Assembly (NCBI GenBank): GCA_024397955.1
Contig: CP073744.1
Location: 1,674,001-1,738,000 of the forward strand
Source of the DNA: a bacterium SCSIO 12696
GTDB taxonomy: Bacteria > Pseudomonadota > Gammaproteobacteria > Pseudomonadales > Porticoccaceae
Length of the DNA stretch: 64,000 bases
Direction of reading: 5' to 3'
Of the stretch, positions 34,673 through 43,601 are shown piece after piece (within the stretch, counting starts at the first letter, position 1; every line of letters begins with the position of its first letter). The translations under genes and the position numbers were made by a program. A model generated the notes under the pieces. It made no database searches and was not told the origin of the DNA. It saw nothing but the letters and a program-made list of their open reading frames with translations.

Positions 34673-34693
34673 CCCATACCCACAGGGTATGGG
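34673..34693 (+). other. 9-bp hairpin after purD
   Basis: CCCATACCC and GGGTATGGG pair perfectly around ACA, 17 nt after the purD stop. No T-run follows, so it is a weak terminator or an mRNA-stabilising hairpin. Confidence 0.55.
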
Positions 34694-34801
34694 ACTCCTT
34701 ACGAAATTCAGTAAAGAAATGCAAAGAAAGCGCGCAAAATAGCGAGTATAGCGTTTGCAGTACCAACACCAATTATTTTTGGAGAAACGGGAGAGACAGC
34801 C

Positions 34802-34954
34802 ATGTGCATTTTCGAGCTGACCGCCATTCTCGAGCAGTACAAAATTCCCCATCGCCTGGATAACGGCAAAGTGATGGCCAAGGGCAGAGATAACCATTGG
34901 CTGGATGTGACCGGCTGGAGCCGATTGCAAATGGCGAAGTGGTTGCAAACCTGA
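34802..34954 (+). CDS. Unrecognised 50-residue protein
   Basis: A short frame with GGGAGAG about 7 nt before the ATG and a strong terminator 20 nt after the stop, so it looks like a free-standing small gene. The product is soluble: MCIFELTAILEQYKIPHRL, then a basic middle (KVMAKGRDNHWLDVTGW) and RLQMAKWLQT. It contains three Trp and no signal peptide or membrane helix. No family was recognised. Opposite-strand frames here lack ribosome sites. Confidence 0.6.
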   Translation: MCIFELTAILEQYKIPHRLDNGKVMAKGRDNHWLDVTGWSRLQMAKWLQT

Positions 34955-34975
34955 CCTTAGCCAATTCTGAAAGAC

Positions 34976-35009
34976 AAAAAAAACCGCGCCAAGTCAGCGC
35001 GGTTTTTTT
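34976..35009. terminator. Strong bidirectional terminator
   Basis: AAACCGCGC and GCGCGGTTT pair around CAAGTCA, with an A-run before and a T-run after. It serves the small gene at 34802 and may act on the aminotransferase transcript from the other side. Confidence 0.92.
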
Positions 35010-35039
35010 CATTTAGCCAGCCTACTCAACTCTCTCAAC

Positions 35040-35065
35040 GTCACTCCCGCGAAGGCCGGAATGAC
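35040..35065 (+). repeat. Short GTCATTCC-type dispersed repeat
   Basis: GTCACTCCCGCGAAGGC ending CGGAATGAC, an imperfect palindrome of the family seen in full at 55304-55369. It lies between the terminator and the aminotransferase stop. Confidence 0.55.
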
Positions 35066-35075
35066 GAAGAGAAGA

Positions 35076-36269
35076 TCACAAAACCTTCGCCACAGACTCC
35101 GCAAAGTAATCCATATTGGCATCATTCAGTCCGGCCACGTTAATGCGGCTGGAGCCCACCATGTAGATGCTGAATTCGTCTTTCAGGCGCGCCACTTGCT
35201 CCGGGGTAATTCCCAGGAACGAGAACATGCCAAACTCCTTTTCGATAAAGCCAAAGTCGGCACCATTGCAGGCAGCATTAAGCTTGGCCACGGCTTGGGC
35301 TCGCAGGCCGTTAATGCGGTTGCGCATTTCTGCCACTTCGCCCTGCCATTGCTCGGTCAGTTCTGCAGACTCCAAAATGGTGGCCACAATGGCAGCACCG
35401 TGTGCTGGGGGCATAGACCAGATACCACGAGCAATATTAATCAGCTGGCTGCCAGCGGCTTCTGCTTTGTTACTGTCTTCGGCAATCACCAACAACAGGC
35501 CTATACGCTCACGGTAGAGGCCAAAGTTTTTCGAGCAGGAAACTGACAAAAACATTTCCTTGACTCGCTCACCCATCAGGCGCAGGCCTGCGGCGTCTTC
35601 GTCCAAGCCCACACCAAAGCCCTGGTAGGCCATATCGACGAAGGGTATCAGCCCTTTTTCCACACACAGGTCGGCGACTTGCGCCCACTGTTCCAGGTTC
35701 AGGTCAGCGCCACAGGGGTTGTGGCAGCAGGCGTGCAAAAGCACCACATCACCGGACTGGGCATCGCGCTCCAAAGTGCCGATCATGTCGGCAAAGGCAA
35801 CCGAGCAAGTGCTGCGGTCGTAGTAAGGGTATTCCTTGATGTTCAGCCCCGCTTCGCCAAACAACGGTACGTGGTTGGCCCAGGTAGGGTTACTCATCCA
35901 GATAGTGGCACCGGGCTTGGCGCGATTGATCAACTCACCACCGAGGCGCAATGCGCCGCAACCACCGGGCGCCTGAATAGAGGCAACTCGATTGGCCAGC
36001 AATGCCGGGTGGCCTTCACCCAGAGCCAGCTTGCGCATTTCGCTGTTGTACACGGGGTGGCCCGGGCCGCCGATATACGACTTGGTGGTCTCGGCATCTA
36101 TCCAGCGTCCTTCAGCGGCTTTTACCGACGCCAAAATAGGGGTTTCGCCAGTAGGTGTCTTATATACACCTACCCCCAAATCCACTTTCTTGGGGTTGTC
36201 GTCTTTCAGATATTGGCCCATCAGGCCAAGAATGGGGTCTTGAGGCAATATTTGCAGTGATTCAAACAT
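35076..36269 (-). CDS. Class I aromatic/aspartate aminotransferase (TyrB/AspC type)
   Basis: 397 residues, PLP fold type I. LGVGVYKTPTGETPIL, SYIGGPGHPVYN, LHACCHNPCGADLN, the cofactor Asp in PFVDMAYQGFG, and the Schiff-base Lys in SVSCSKNFGLYRERIG match the AspC/TyrB subgroup. Such enzymes transaminate Asp, Phe, Tyr and related acids with 2-oxoglutarate. It lies 84 nt downstream of paaX, so a role in turning phenylalanine into phenylpyruvate for the Paa route is inferred. Ordinary aspartate aminotransferase activity cannot be ruled out. Confidence 0.9.
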   Translation of the reverse strand: MFESLQILPQDPILGLMGQYLKDDNPKKVDLGVGVYKTPTGETPILASVKAAEGRWIDAETTKSYIGGPGHPVYNSEMRKLALGEGHPALLANRVASIQAPGGCGALRLGGELINRAKPGATIWMSNPTWANHVPLFGEAGLNIKEYPYYDRSTCSVAFADMIGTLERDAQSGDVVLLHACCHNPCGADLNLEQWAQVADLCVEKGLIPFVDMAYQGFGVGLDEDAAGLRLMGERVKEMFLSVSCSKNFGLYRERIGLLLVIAEDSNKAEAAGSQLINIARGIWSMPPAHGAAIVATILESAELTEQWQGEVAEMRNRINGLRAQAVAKLNAACNGADFGFIEKEFGMFSFLGITPEQVARLKDEFSIYMVGSSRINVAGLNDANMDYFAESVAKVL

Positions 36270-36353
36270 GGTCGTATCCCGGGGGAGCTGTGGGTCAAAT
36301 AAACAGGCGTATTGTAGTCGGGATTAACTGGCAAGCAAGGCTGAAAATGACTT

Positions 36354-37277
36354 TTACAGTCCACCAAAGCGGGAAAAGTAATCCGCCTCTGCATCCGGCA
36401 AACAGCCATTGGCAGTTTCCATGGATGTGATAGCAAAAGCCATGGCGTTTTCCTGAATCTGGCGGTACAAATCAGCTGTCATATCGTGCACTTCTTTAGC
36501 TTCCCAATCCGCGGGCAGCAATTCCTGGGGTAGTTCGGCATCCTTAAGCAACAACCGCCGATATTCGTGGATCAACAGAGTGCGCAACTGAAAACTGGCT
36601 TCCTGATCCAAGCCATCGCCTTTATTGAAGCGCTTGTGTAATGGCGCAAATTGAACCAAAAACTCCCGGTACTGCTGTTGCAGCTGCTCCAAATTCCAAC
36701 AGTCAAATACCCGCTGGCACAGCTGTTCTGCGGACAGGCCGTCGTCTGGCTGGCAGCGCATCACAACAACCTGTTCTTGCACCCCCAATTCAACCAGGGT
36801 TTCGTCCAAGGGCACGCGCTCCACACCGGGCTTTGCCATAACACCGGGAAACAAGTTGCCAAACCCCAACCAGCGCAACTCTTTGCGCAGCAGCTCCCGC
36901 TGTTTTTCCGCCAACTCGTTCAAGTACACAAATAACCAGTCGCCGCCATCCAGGCCGTGGTCTGCGGCGTAGATGCGCTGAGCGGCTTTTTGATAACGAC
37001 GCAGTCCAGAGGCCGTTAAACTGTAATAGCTTTTGCGGCCTATTTGCTCCGAAAAGAGCCAATCATCCTGCATCAGGCGGTAAACTGCCGTTCGCACCAA
37101 GCGCTGATTAAGGCCCAGTGGCTCCAACACCCGAATCACACTGCCCAACCATACGCTGTTGCCATGTTGGGAGATGGTGTCGCCAAATAGCGTCACCACC
37201 AAAGAGCCGGCGCGCATGGGGCGGCGCTGGCGAAATTGTTGCAATAGTTTGTTCAGTTGGCTGGCAGCGGTGGGCAC
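36354..37277 (-). CDS. paaX: PaaX-type repressor of phenylacetyl-CoA catabolism
   Basis: 307 residues from a GTG at 37277; this start leaves the same N-terminal length as E. coli PaaX. The N-terminal winged helix (SLVVTLFGDTISQHGNSVWLGSVIRVLEPLGLNQRLVRTAVYRLMQDDWL, then GRKSYYSLTASGLRRY) and the C-terminal FSRFGGL fit the family. PaaX binds phenylacetyl-CoA and releases paa promoters. It lies 27 nt after the Lrp-type gene and before the aminotransferase, suggesting one transcript. Candidate operators are at 43548 and 53866. Confidence 0.92.
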   Translation of the reverse strand: MPTAASQLNKLLQQFRQRRPMRAGSLVVTLFGDTISQHGNSVWLGSVIRVLEPLGLNQRLVRTAVYRLMQDDWLFSEQIGRKSYYSLTASGLRRYQKAAQRIYAADHGLDGGDWLFVYLNELAEKQRELLRKELRWLGFGNLFPGVMAKPGVERVPLDETLVELGVQEQVVVMRCQPDDGLSAEQLCQRVFDCWNLEQLQQQYREFLVQFAPLHKRFNKGDGLDQEASFQLRTLLIHEYRRLLLKDAELPQELLPADWEAKEVHDMTADLYRQIQENAMAFAITSMETANGCLPDAEADYFSRFGGL

Positions 37278-37304
37278 TGTGTCGGCTCTCGTCTATTGGG
37301 CTTG

Positions 37305-37763
37305 TTATCCAGTAATGGGCAGTTCGCCAGTGAGCTTGTTCTGGCGCATGGAAATCAAAGTACTCACCGAACGTACCCCGCGCAATACCAACAGCTGCGA
37401 CGACAAAAATTGCTCGTAAGCCTCCATATCCCCGGACACGATTTTGAGCAGGTAATCACACTGCCCGGTGACCGAGTGGCATTCCAGAATTTCCTTATTC
37501 TGATGCACACGCTCAAGAAACTTCTCAATGGTTTCCGGGTGGTGGTTTTCCAGGGTTACTTCGGCGAAGGCGATTACCTGCAGGCCCACCTTTTTCTGAT
37601 TGATGCGGGCGCTGTAACTCTCGATTACCCCCTCGTCCTGCAATCGCTTTACCCGCCGCCAACAAGGGGCAGGTGACAAAGAGATACGCTCTGCCAGGTC
37701 GCGATTAGAAAGTCGCCCGTCCAGCTGCAGCTCGTGAAGTATCTGGATATCGTACTTATCCAA
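37305..37763 (-). CDS. Lrp/AsnC-family transcriptional regulator
   Basis: 152 residues from a TTG at 37763, before which GGGAAGGG stands; the alternative ATG at 37826 adds a non-conserved 21 residues. DKYDIQILHELQLDGRLSNRDLAERISLSPAPCWRRVKRLQDEGVI is the AsnC helix-turn-helix. The remaining part (FLERVHQNKEILECHSVTGQCDYLLKIV) is the RAM effector domain. It is divergent from the E1/E2 genes, like BkdR of Pseudomonas. The spacer holds AAGAATATTGCTT (37797-37809), an Lrp-like near-palindrome. Its ligand is probably an amino acid. Confidence 0.9.
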   Translation of the reverse strand: MDKYDIQILHELQLDGRLSNRDLAERISLSPAPCWRRVKRLQDEGVIESYSARINQKKVGLQVIAFAEVTLENHHPETIEKFLERVHQNKEILECHSVTGQCDYLLKIVSGDMEAYEQFLSSQLLVLRGVRSVSTLISMRQNKLTGELPITG

Positions 37764-37911
37764 GAAATAACCCTTCCCTAAAAAACACTTAAAAGAAAGA
37801 ATATTGCTTAAATGCACTATTATCAAGCAACAACGAAAACAAATTTCCCACCTTACTATATAAAGTAGTTAGACCTTCGCCACAGCAATAGCCATTCAAC
37901 AAGGTCGATTT

Positions 37912-40038
37912 ATGTCTTCAGCGGAATTACAGGCTATGGACGCCACCACTGGTCCTCACCAACAAATTATCAGCGCCTACGACTGGCACCGGGTGGCTTA
38001 CTTGATTCTCGCCTCACGGACGATGGACGATGTTGAAGAACAACAGCTGGTACCGCAAAAACTGGTATTTAATCAGTTTTCCGCTCGCGGCCACGATATG
38101 GCCCAGATAATGCTGGGATCATTGCTCACCCATCCCCACGACGGTGCCACCGGTTATTACCGCTCACGCCCTTTTGTGCTGGCCCTGGGGGAAGACTTTG
38201 AAGTTTCTCTGGCTGGCCCATTAGCCCGCAGTGGCGGCTACAGCGATGGCCGCGATATCGGCGTAGTGTGCAACTACCCCAACGAAAAGCGCACTGGTGC
38301 CATGCTGTTCCCCATGTGTGGTGGCGTCGGCTCCCAGTATTCGCCCATTTCCGGCTGGGCCCAGTCTCTGCTTTACCACCAACACTCCTTAAACGACCAC
38401 AGCTATAAAGGCGCTATTGGGGTCTCCATGGGCGGGGACTCCTCCATGTCCACCAGCGGTTTTTGGGCGGCATTCAACATTTCCACCACCAACAACCTGC
38501 CTCACCTGTTTTATATCGAAGACAATGGCTACGGCATTTCCGTCCCCCAGGAAGTGCAGACCCCCGGTGGCGATCAGGTGGCCAATTTGGCGGCATACAA
38601 ACAGCTGGAGATTGTCGACGGCGATGGCTCAGACCCGCTGGAAGCAGCCACCAAAATCAAACAGGCGGTGGATTACGTGCGCAGCGGCAAAGGCACTGCC
38701 CTGCTGCGCCTGAAAGTACCCCGCTTGTGCGGCCATACTTTCCAGGATACCCAAACCTACAAGCCCGCGGATTTTATCGCCCACGAACAGGCTAATGACC
38801 CGCTGCCCAAGCTAAAAAACTTTCTGTTGCAGCAAAGCTTGATTAGCGAAGAGCAATGGTCAGCACTGGAAGACCAGGCAACTCAAGAAGTCCAAGAGGC
38901 GGTGGGAAAGGCCCTGCAACGCCCAGAGCCCAACACCACAGAAGTCACTCGTTACCGATACGAAGAGAAAGACGCAAACGGCAATCCGGAGATCCAACTG
39001 CGTGGAGGCCTGGCAGCTGCTGGCCACCAGTTCCCCACCTCCAGCGAACAGACCCGACCTGAGGGCGCTCGCCTGAATATGCTTACCGCCATTCGCAAAA
39101 CCCTGGATTACGAGCTGGACACCAACCCCAAGGTGCTGGTGTTCGGTGAAGACGTCGGCCCCAAGGGCGGTGTGCACGCTGCCACCCTGGGCCTGAGCGA
39201 CAAATACGGCAACGACCGGGTATTTGATACCAGCCTCTCAGAAGAAGGCATTATCGGCCGCTCCGTGGGTATGGCTCTGGCGGGGTTAATGCCGGTGCCG
39301 GAAATCCAGTTTCGCAAATACGCCGAACCGGCCGCCGAACAGCTGACCGACACCGGCATTATGCGCTGGCGCACCGCCAACCAATTTGCCGCCCCCATGG
39401 TCGTACGGGTACCCGGCGGTTTTGCCCGCCGCGGCGATCCCTGGCACTCCATGTGCGACGAGGTGGAGTGGGCTCACAAAGTGGGCTGGCAGCTAGCCAT
39501 GCCCTCCAACGCAGAAGATGCTGTGGGGCTTTTGCGTTCAGCGTTGAGAAGCAACAACCCCACCATATTCTTTGAGCACCGCTCCCTGCTGGATAACAGC
39601 TGGGCCCGCCGCCCCTACCCCGGCCACGAATTCGTTGTGCCCTTTGGCAAGGCCAAAACCCTGCTCAGCGGCAACAAACTCACAGTGGTGACCTGGGGCG
39701 CGATGGTGCAACGCTGTGAAGCGGCAGCGAGCCAATATCGCAACCAGGTTGAACTGATCGACCTGCGCACCATCCAGCCCTGGGACAAAGACGGCATTTT
39801 GGCCTCAGTGAAAAAAACCGGCCGCTGCCTGATTGTGCACGAAGACAATAAAACCGCCGGCTTTGGCGCCGAGATTGCCGCCACCCTCAGCGACGAACTG
39901 TTTTTTGACCTGGATGCTCCTATCCGTCGCCTGGCGATGCCCGACATTCCCAGCCCGCACAATATTCACCTGCTCAACGCCACTGTGCCCAGTGCGGAAA
40001 AAATCGCCGCGGAAATACAAGAACTGCTGGATATTTAA
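37912..40038 (+). CDS. Fused E1 alpha-beta subunit of a 2-oxoacid dehydrogenase complex
   Basis: 708 residues. Residues about 1-360 are the E1 alpha part, binding thiamine diphosphate (GGDSSMSTSGFWAAFNIS...FYIEDNGYGISVP, VDGDGSDP). Residues about 385-708 are the E1 beta part (VLVFGEDVGPKGGVHAATLGL, DTSLSEEGIIGRSVGMAL, YAEPAAEQL, VRVPGG, EHRSLLDN). The two are separate chains in classical branched-chain dehydrogenases. It decarboxylates a 2-oxoacid and passes the acyl group to E2. Adjacent PaaX and aminotransferase suggest phenylpyruvate; branched-chain oxoacids are the alternative. AAGG precedes the ATG. Confidence 0.9.
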   Translation: MSSAELQAMDATTGPHQQIISAYDWHRVAYLILASRTMDDVEEQQLVPQKLVFNQFSARGHDMAQIMLGSLLTHPHDGATGYYRSRPFVLALGEDFEVSLAGPLARSGGYSDGRDIGVVCNYPNEKRTGAMLFPMCGGVGSQYSPISGWAQSLLYHQHSLNDHSYKGAIGVSMGGDSSMSTSGFWAAFNISTTNNLPHLFYIEDNGYGISVPQEVQTPGGDQVANLAAYKQLEIVDGDGSDPLEAATKIKQAVDYVRSGKGTALLRLKVPRLCGHTFQDTQTYKPADFIAHEQANDPLPKLKNFLLQQSLISEEQWSALEDQATQEVQEAVGKALQRPEPNTTEVTRYRYEEKDANGNPEIQLRGGLAAAGHQFPTSSEQTRPEGARLNMLTAIRKTLDYELDTNPKVLVFGEDVGPKGGVHAATLGLSDKYGNDRVFDTSLSEEGIIGRSVGMALAGLMPVPEIQFRKYAEPAAEQLTDTGIMRWRTANQFAAPMVVRVPGGFARRGDPWHSMCDEVEWAHKVGWQLAMPSNAEDAVGLLRSALRSNNPTIFFEHRSLLDNSWARRPYPGHEFVVPFGKAKTLLSGNKLTVVTWGAMVQRCEAAASQYRNQVELIDLRTIQPWDKDGILASVKKTGRCLIVHEDNKTAGFGAEIAATLSDELFFDLDAPIRRLAMPDIPSPHNIHLLNATVPSAEKIAAEIQELLDI

Positions 40039-40047
40039 AAACACGGA

Positions 40048-41304
40048 ATGCCCATGACCGATACCATCGACATCACCCTATCCGCCGAGCAACTGGAAGG
40101 CACCGAAGCCACTTTGAGTCAATGGCTGGTTGCGGTTGGCGACACCGTAGAGGAAAACCAGCCGGTGGCCGAGCTGGAAACGGATAAAGTGGCCATCGAA
40201 GTCGTGGCACCCAGCAGCGGTGTTATTGTGGAGCTGCTTGCCAAGGCAGGCACCGCCGTCGAGCCCGATCAGCTGCTGGGCAAACTCAACACCGATATCA
40301 CGGCTGCGGTGCGCCATGTTGCCAACGGCGAGCCGTTTGCAGAGGCCGCACACACAGAATCACCACAAGCCGAGAACAATCCGGCAAATAACGACCACTC
40401 TGCCCGCCACCTGGTAGGCCCAGCGGTACGCAAGCTGATCGCCGAGCACGAGCTCAATATCGACCATATTCGCGGCACTGGCCGAGGTGGGCGAGTCACA
40501 CGGGACGACGTAGTTGCCTACTTAAGCAGTGGCCTTGCCGAACAAGACAAGCGCAGCACCGCACCCAACAAATACCCCAGCTCAAAACCCGGCAGCCAGG
40601 GCATGGCCAGCCGCCTGGTGCCCCACAGCCAGATGCGCAAATCTATCGCCAGCCATATGGTGGAGAGCCTGCTGCACAAGTCCCCTCATGTGACTTCGGT
40701 ATTCGAAATGGACATGAGCAACCTGATTGAACACCGCAAGTGGCACAAAAAAGAGTACCAGGCAAAAGGCGTAAAACTCACTTTCACCGCCTACTTTCTG
40801 GCCGCCTGCGTGGAAGCCATGAAGGCAGTGCCACAGATGAATGCCCAATTCCACCAGGACGCTCTGGAGATTTTTGACGACATCAATATCGGCGTTGGCA
40901 CCGCCTTGGGGGGCGAAGGACTGGTGGTTCCCGTGGTTAGACAAGTGCAAAACCTGGAGCTGTTTGATATCGCCAAAGCCCTGAGCGAACAAACCAGTAA
41001 AGCTCGCAACGGCAAGCTGTCGCCAGCGGATATGCGCGGCGGCACCTTTACCCTCTCCAATCACGGGGTCAGCGGCAGTTTGCTGGCGGCACCCATTATT
41101 ATCAACCAACCTCAAGTGGCGATACTGGGCATTGGCAAACTGGAAAAACGGGTGGAGGTGGCGGAAGTCAATGGAGCGGATGAAATCCGCATCCGCCCCA
41201 AGTGTTACGTGTCATTGAGCATTGATCACCGCGCCGTGGATGCGTTTCAGACCAACGCCTGGCTCAGTAAATTTGTGGAAGTGATCGAAAATTGGGGGCA
41301 GTAA
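40048..41304 (+). CDS. Dihydrolipoamide acyltransferase E2
   Basis: 418 residues; an ATG two codons later is an equal start. Lipoyl domain (1-80) with the lipoylated Lys in ELETDKVAIEV (about K47), E3/E1-binding domain (about 122-160, GPAVRKLIAEHELNIDHIRGTGRGGRVTRDDV) and the catalytic domain (about 185-418). The active-site motif reads IDHRAVDAF, where most relatives have DHRxxDG. It transfers the acyl group to CoA, here possibly giving phenylacetyl-CoA. No E3 gene is next to it; a housekeeping Lpd must serve. Confidence 0.92.
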   Translation: MPMTDTIDITLSAEQLEGTEATLSQWLVAVGDTVEENQPVAELETDKVAIEVVAPSSGVIVELLAKAGTAVEPDQLLGKLNTDITAAVRHVANGEPFAEAAHTESPQAENNPANNDHSARHLVGPAVRKLIAEHELNIDHIRGTGRGGRVTRDDVVAYLSSGLAEQDKRSTAPNKYPSSKPGSQGMASRLVPHSQMRKSIASHMVESLLHKSPHVTSVFEMDMSNLIEHRKWHKKEYQAKGVKLTFTAYFLAACVEAMKAVPQMNAQFHQDALEIFDDINIGVGTALGGEGLVVPVVRQVQNLELFDIAKALSEQTSKARNGKLSPADMRGGTFTLSNHGVSGSLLAAPIIINQPQVAILGIGKLEKRVEVAEVNGADEIRIRPKCYVSLSIDHRAVDAFQTNAWLSKFVEVIENWGQ

Positions 41305-41337
41305 ATTGCGCTAGTGAATGCCGTCCATAGCAGGCAC

Positions 41338-43431
41338 TTACCAAACCCTCTCCACCCCCACAAACAGCGAGCGGGGTTCTCCGGGGAAATAGCGAAAGCC
41401 GCTGAACGACGTAAAGTCAGCGCGCTCTGCGTAACGCCGGTCAGTGGCGTTGAGCAGCCGCGCCCGCACAGTCCAATCCGAAGACAATTGCCAGGACGCA
41501 CGAATATTCAGCAGCCGATGGCCTGGGTATGTGCGCAAATTTTCCGGGTCCAGAAAGTAACTGCCAGCCACTACCCACTCCGCCTCCAGACGCATGTTTT
41601 CAGCATCCCCCCAGCCGAGACGTAAGCTGCCAAAACGCCGCGGCGCCGTATCCACATCATTGCCGTTGATATTGATGCCAGACAAAATCTGGTCAGAGTC
41701 GTAGCGATGGCGGGCAACGCTGGCATTAGCGGACACATCAAACCCCGCCCCCAGCTGAGCGCTGATTTCTGCCTCAATGCCGTGATGGCTGGTGCGGCTG
41801 TTATCCCGGTTAAAAAAATCCGAGTCCCGAAAAATCACGTTGTCTTTGCGCAAGCGGTACAGAGCCAACTCGTAGCGAAGGCGAGGGAAATCGCCACGCA
41901 CCCCCAACTCCAAACTGTTTGCCTCTTCGGAGTCCAGCTCAGCCACCTGTTGAGCACGCTGCAAGCGATAGAGTTCAGCCGCCTGTGGGGCACGAAAGCC
42001 GTGAGTCCAATTGGCAAAAACCAATTGCCCTTCCGCCAGCTGATAGCTGGCACCCAACTTGGGAGAGAGATTGGTAAAAGTGTCGCTGCGATCCTCTGGG
42101 CGGCTGTAACGGCAGCCACCAAAGCCACACACAGAGCCGTCTTCACGGGTGCGCCCCGCGGGCAGAAAATTGTCGTAATCGTAACGCATGGACTCCAGGC
42201 GCAAGCCCGCTTGCAAAGCCACTTTGGCAGTCAAGTTCCAGTCTACAGACCCGAACACTGCCGCCATTTGTGCATTCACCTGGTAATCGTAGTGACGGCC
42301 CACCGGAATGGTTTCCTGCAAGAAAGCCGAACCTTGGGTCGGGGCATCCTGGGACTGACGCAGCCAGGCGTCGGTAAATTCCAGGTCGGCGCCCACGCCC
42401 AGCACCAAATCACTATCGCGGTTCCAATAACGCACACTCTGTACACCAATACTGGCCTGGCCGTTTTCCTCTAACGGGTCACCGGGCAAGAAATGTTGCA
42501 GAAAATCCATACGGGTGTAACGCAAATAAGGCGTAACCACCGTGCTGCCGCTCTCCAATTCCTGCTCAAAGCGCAGCCACAGCCTTGCAGAAGAGGCATC
42601 GCGAAACGCCTCGGGTGTTGGGTTGGTTCTCGACAAGGCTTCCGACAGATAAGCGCCTTCGCCGGTGATAAAGCCCGCGGTTTCCTGGCTGAGGTTGGTT
42701 AAAGACAGACCAGCGGTTGCCTGCCAATCGCCGAGCTCGGTACGCCGATGCAAGCTGAGTTTTTGTTGTTCATAACCCGCCTGATCCCGATAGCCGGAAT
42801 CGTGGCTCAGGGTTAACTTGGCTCCCCAATCTTCGCCGGATTGCCGCCACTGAATACGGCCAAAATGATTGGCCCCAGCTTCCACACTAAATCGGCCACC
42901 GGGCTCGCCACCAAAGTCCTGAGTAATCACATTCACCACACCGTGCAGCGCGTTAGAACCGTGCACCGCAGTGCCTGGCCCGCGCTGTACCTCGACACGA
43001 AACGCCTGTTCAGTGTGCGACTCAAACAACTCGTTGACATTGCAAAAACCCGCCGCCCGCAGGGGGATGCCGTCTTCGGTAATCGAAAACGAACCACAGG
43101 CACCGGCACCGGTTAATACCGGTGAGCGAATCGCCGGCAAGTACTCCTGACCATTGCCACGGTGTAAATTCACCCCGGGCACCCTCAACAAAGCCTGCTG
43201 AATATGGCTTTGGGACACAAACGGGATATTGGTGAGAGTACTGATACTGTGTGGACTTTCGAGGCGCGAATCATCAATACGACGGGCCACAGACACCACC
43301 TCTTCAGCCGCCTTCTCAACCGTCTCTTGCGCCGCTTGTACACCTTGAGTGGAACAACAGACTGCCGAAACCAAAACAATGCCGAAAGCGGCTACGGGGG
43401 TGTTTTTGTGCACATCAAAACTACTGCTCAT
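41338..43431 (-). CDS. TonB-dependent outer-membrane receptor
   Basis: 697 residues with an N-terminal signal (about 1-34). The plug domain has VPGVNLHRGNG, SITEDGIPL and RVEVQRGPGTAVHGSNALHGVVNVIT. The beta-barrel ends with a TonB C-terminal box (FPGEPRSLFVGVERVW, terminal aromatic residue). It takes up a scarce ligand across the outer membrane using TonB. The place between E2 and paaZ hints at an aromatic compound or peptide, but siderophore uptake cannot be excluded from sequence. It is divergent from paaZ. Confidence 0.92.
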   Translation of the reverse strand: MSSSFDVHKNTPVAAFGIVLVSAVCCSTQGVQAAQETVEKAAEEVVSVARRIDDSRLESPHSISTLTNIPFVSQSHIQQALLRVPGVNLHRGNGQEYLPAIRSPVLTGAGACGSFSITEDGIPLRAAGFCNVNELFESHTEQAFRVEVQRGPGTAVHGSNALHGVVNVITQDFGGEPGGRFSVEAGANHFGRIQWRQSGEDWGAKLTLSHDSGYRDQAGYEQQKLSLHRRTELGDWQATAGLSLTNLSQETAGFITGEGAYLSEALSRTNPTPEAFRDASSARLWLRFEQELESGSTVVTPYLRYTRMDFLQHFLPGDPLEENGQASIGVQSVRYWNRDSDLVLGVGADLEFTDAWLRQSQDAPTQGSAFLQETIPVGRHYDYQVNAQMAAVFGSVDWNLTAKVALQAGLRLESMRYDYDNFLPAGRTREDGSVCGFGGCRYSRPEDRSDTFTNLSPKLGASYQLAEGQLVFANWTHGFRAPQAAELYRLQRAQQVAELDSEEANSLELGVRGDFPRLRYELALYRLRKDNVIFRDSDFFNRDNSRTSHHGIEAEISAQLGAGFDVSANASVARHRYDSDQILSGININGNDVDTAPRRFGSLRLGWGDAENMRLEAEWVVAGSYFLDPENLRTYPGHRLLNIRASWQLSSDWTVRARLLNATDRRYAERADFTSFSGFRYFPGEPRSLFVGVERVW

Positions 43432-43547
43432 GGTACTGCCATTTAAACCACTGAGTCGGAAAGCATAACCTCAACTAAACTGAATGTGGCAACTGATTAC
43501 TGCCCAACCCCAAAACAACACAAAATTTACTTGATTATTGATTTTTT

Positions 43548-43556
43548 TGTATCATT
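43548..43556 (+). promoter_or_regulatory. TGTATCATT motif upstream of paaZ, candidate PaaX half-site
   Basis: TTTTTTGTATCATT is shared, base for base, with the paaA upstream region. Here the left arm is degenerate (AACAACACA at 43514-43522, against AATGATACA). TATCAT could also serve as the -10, so the operator would overlap the promoter. Confidence 0.45.
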
Positions 43557-43601
43557 TTAAAGTAGAATAAATCGCAACACCCGCGAACCCGGATACCCGC
43601 A

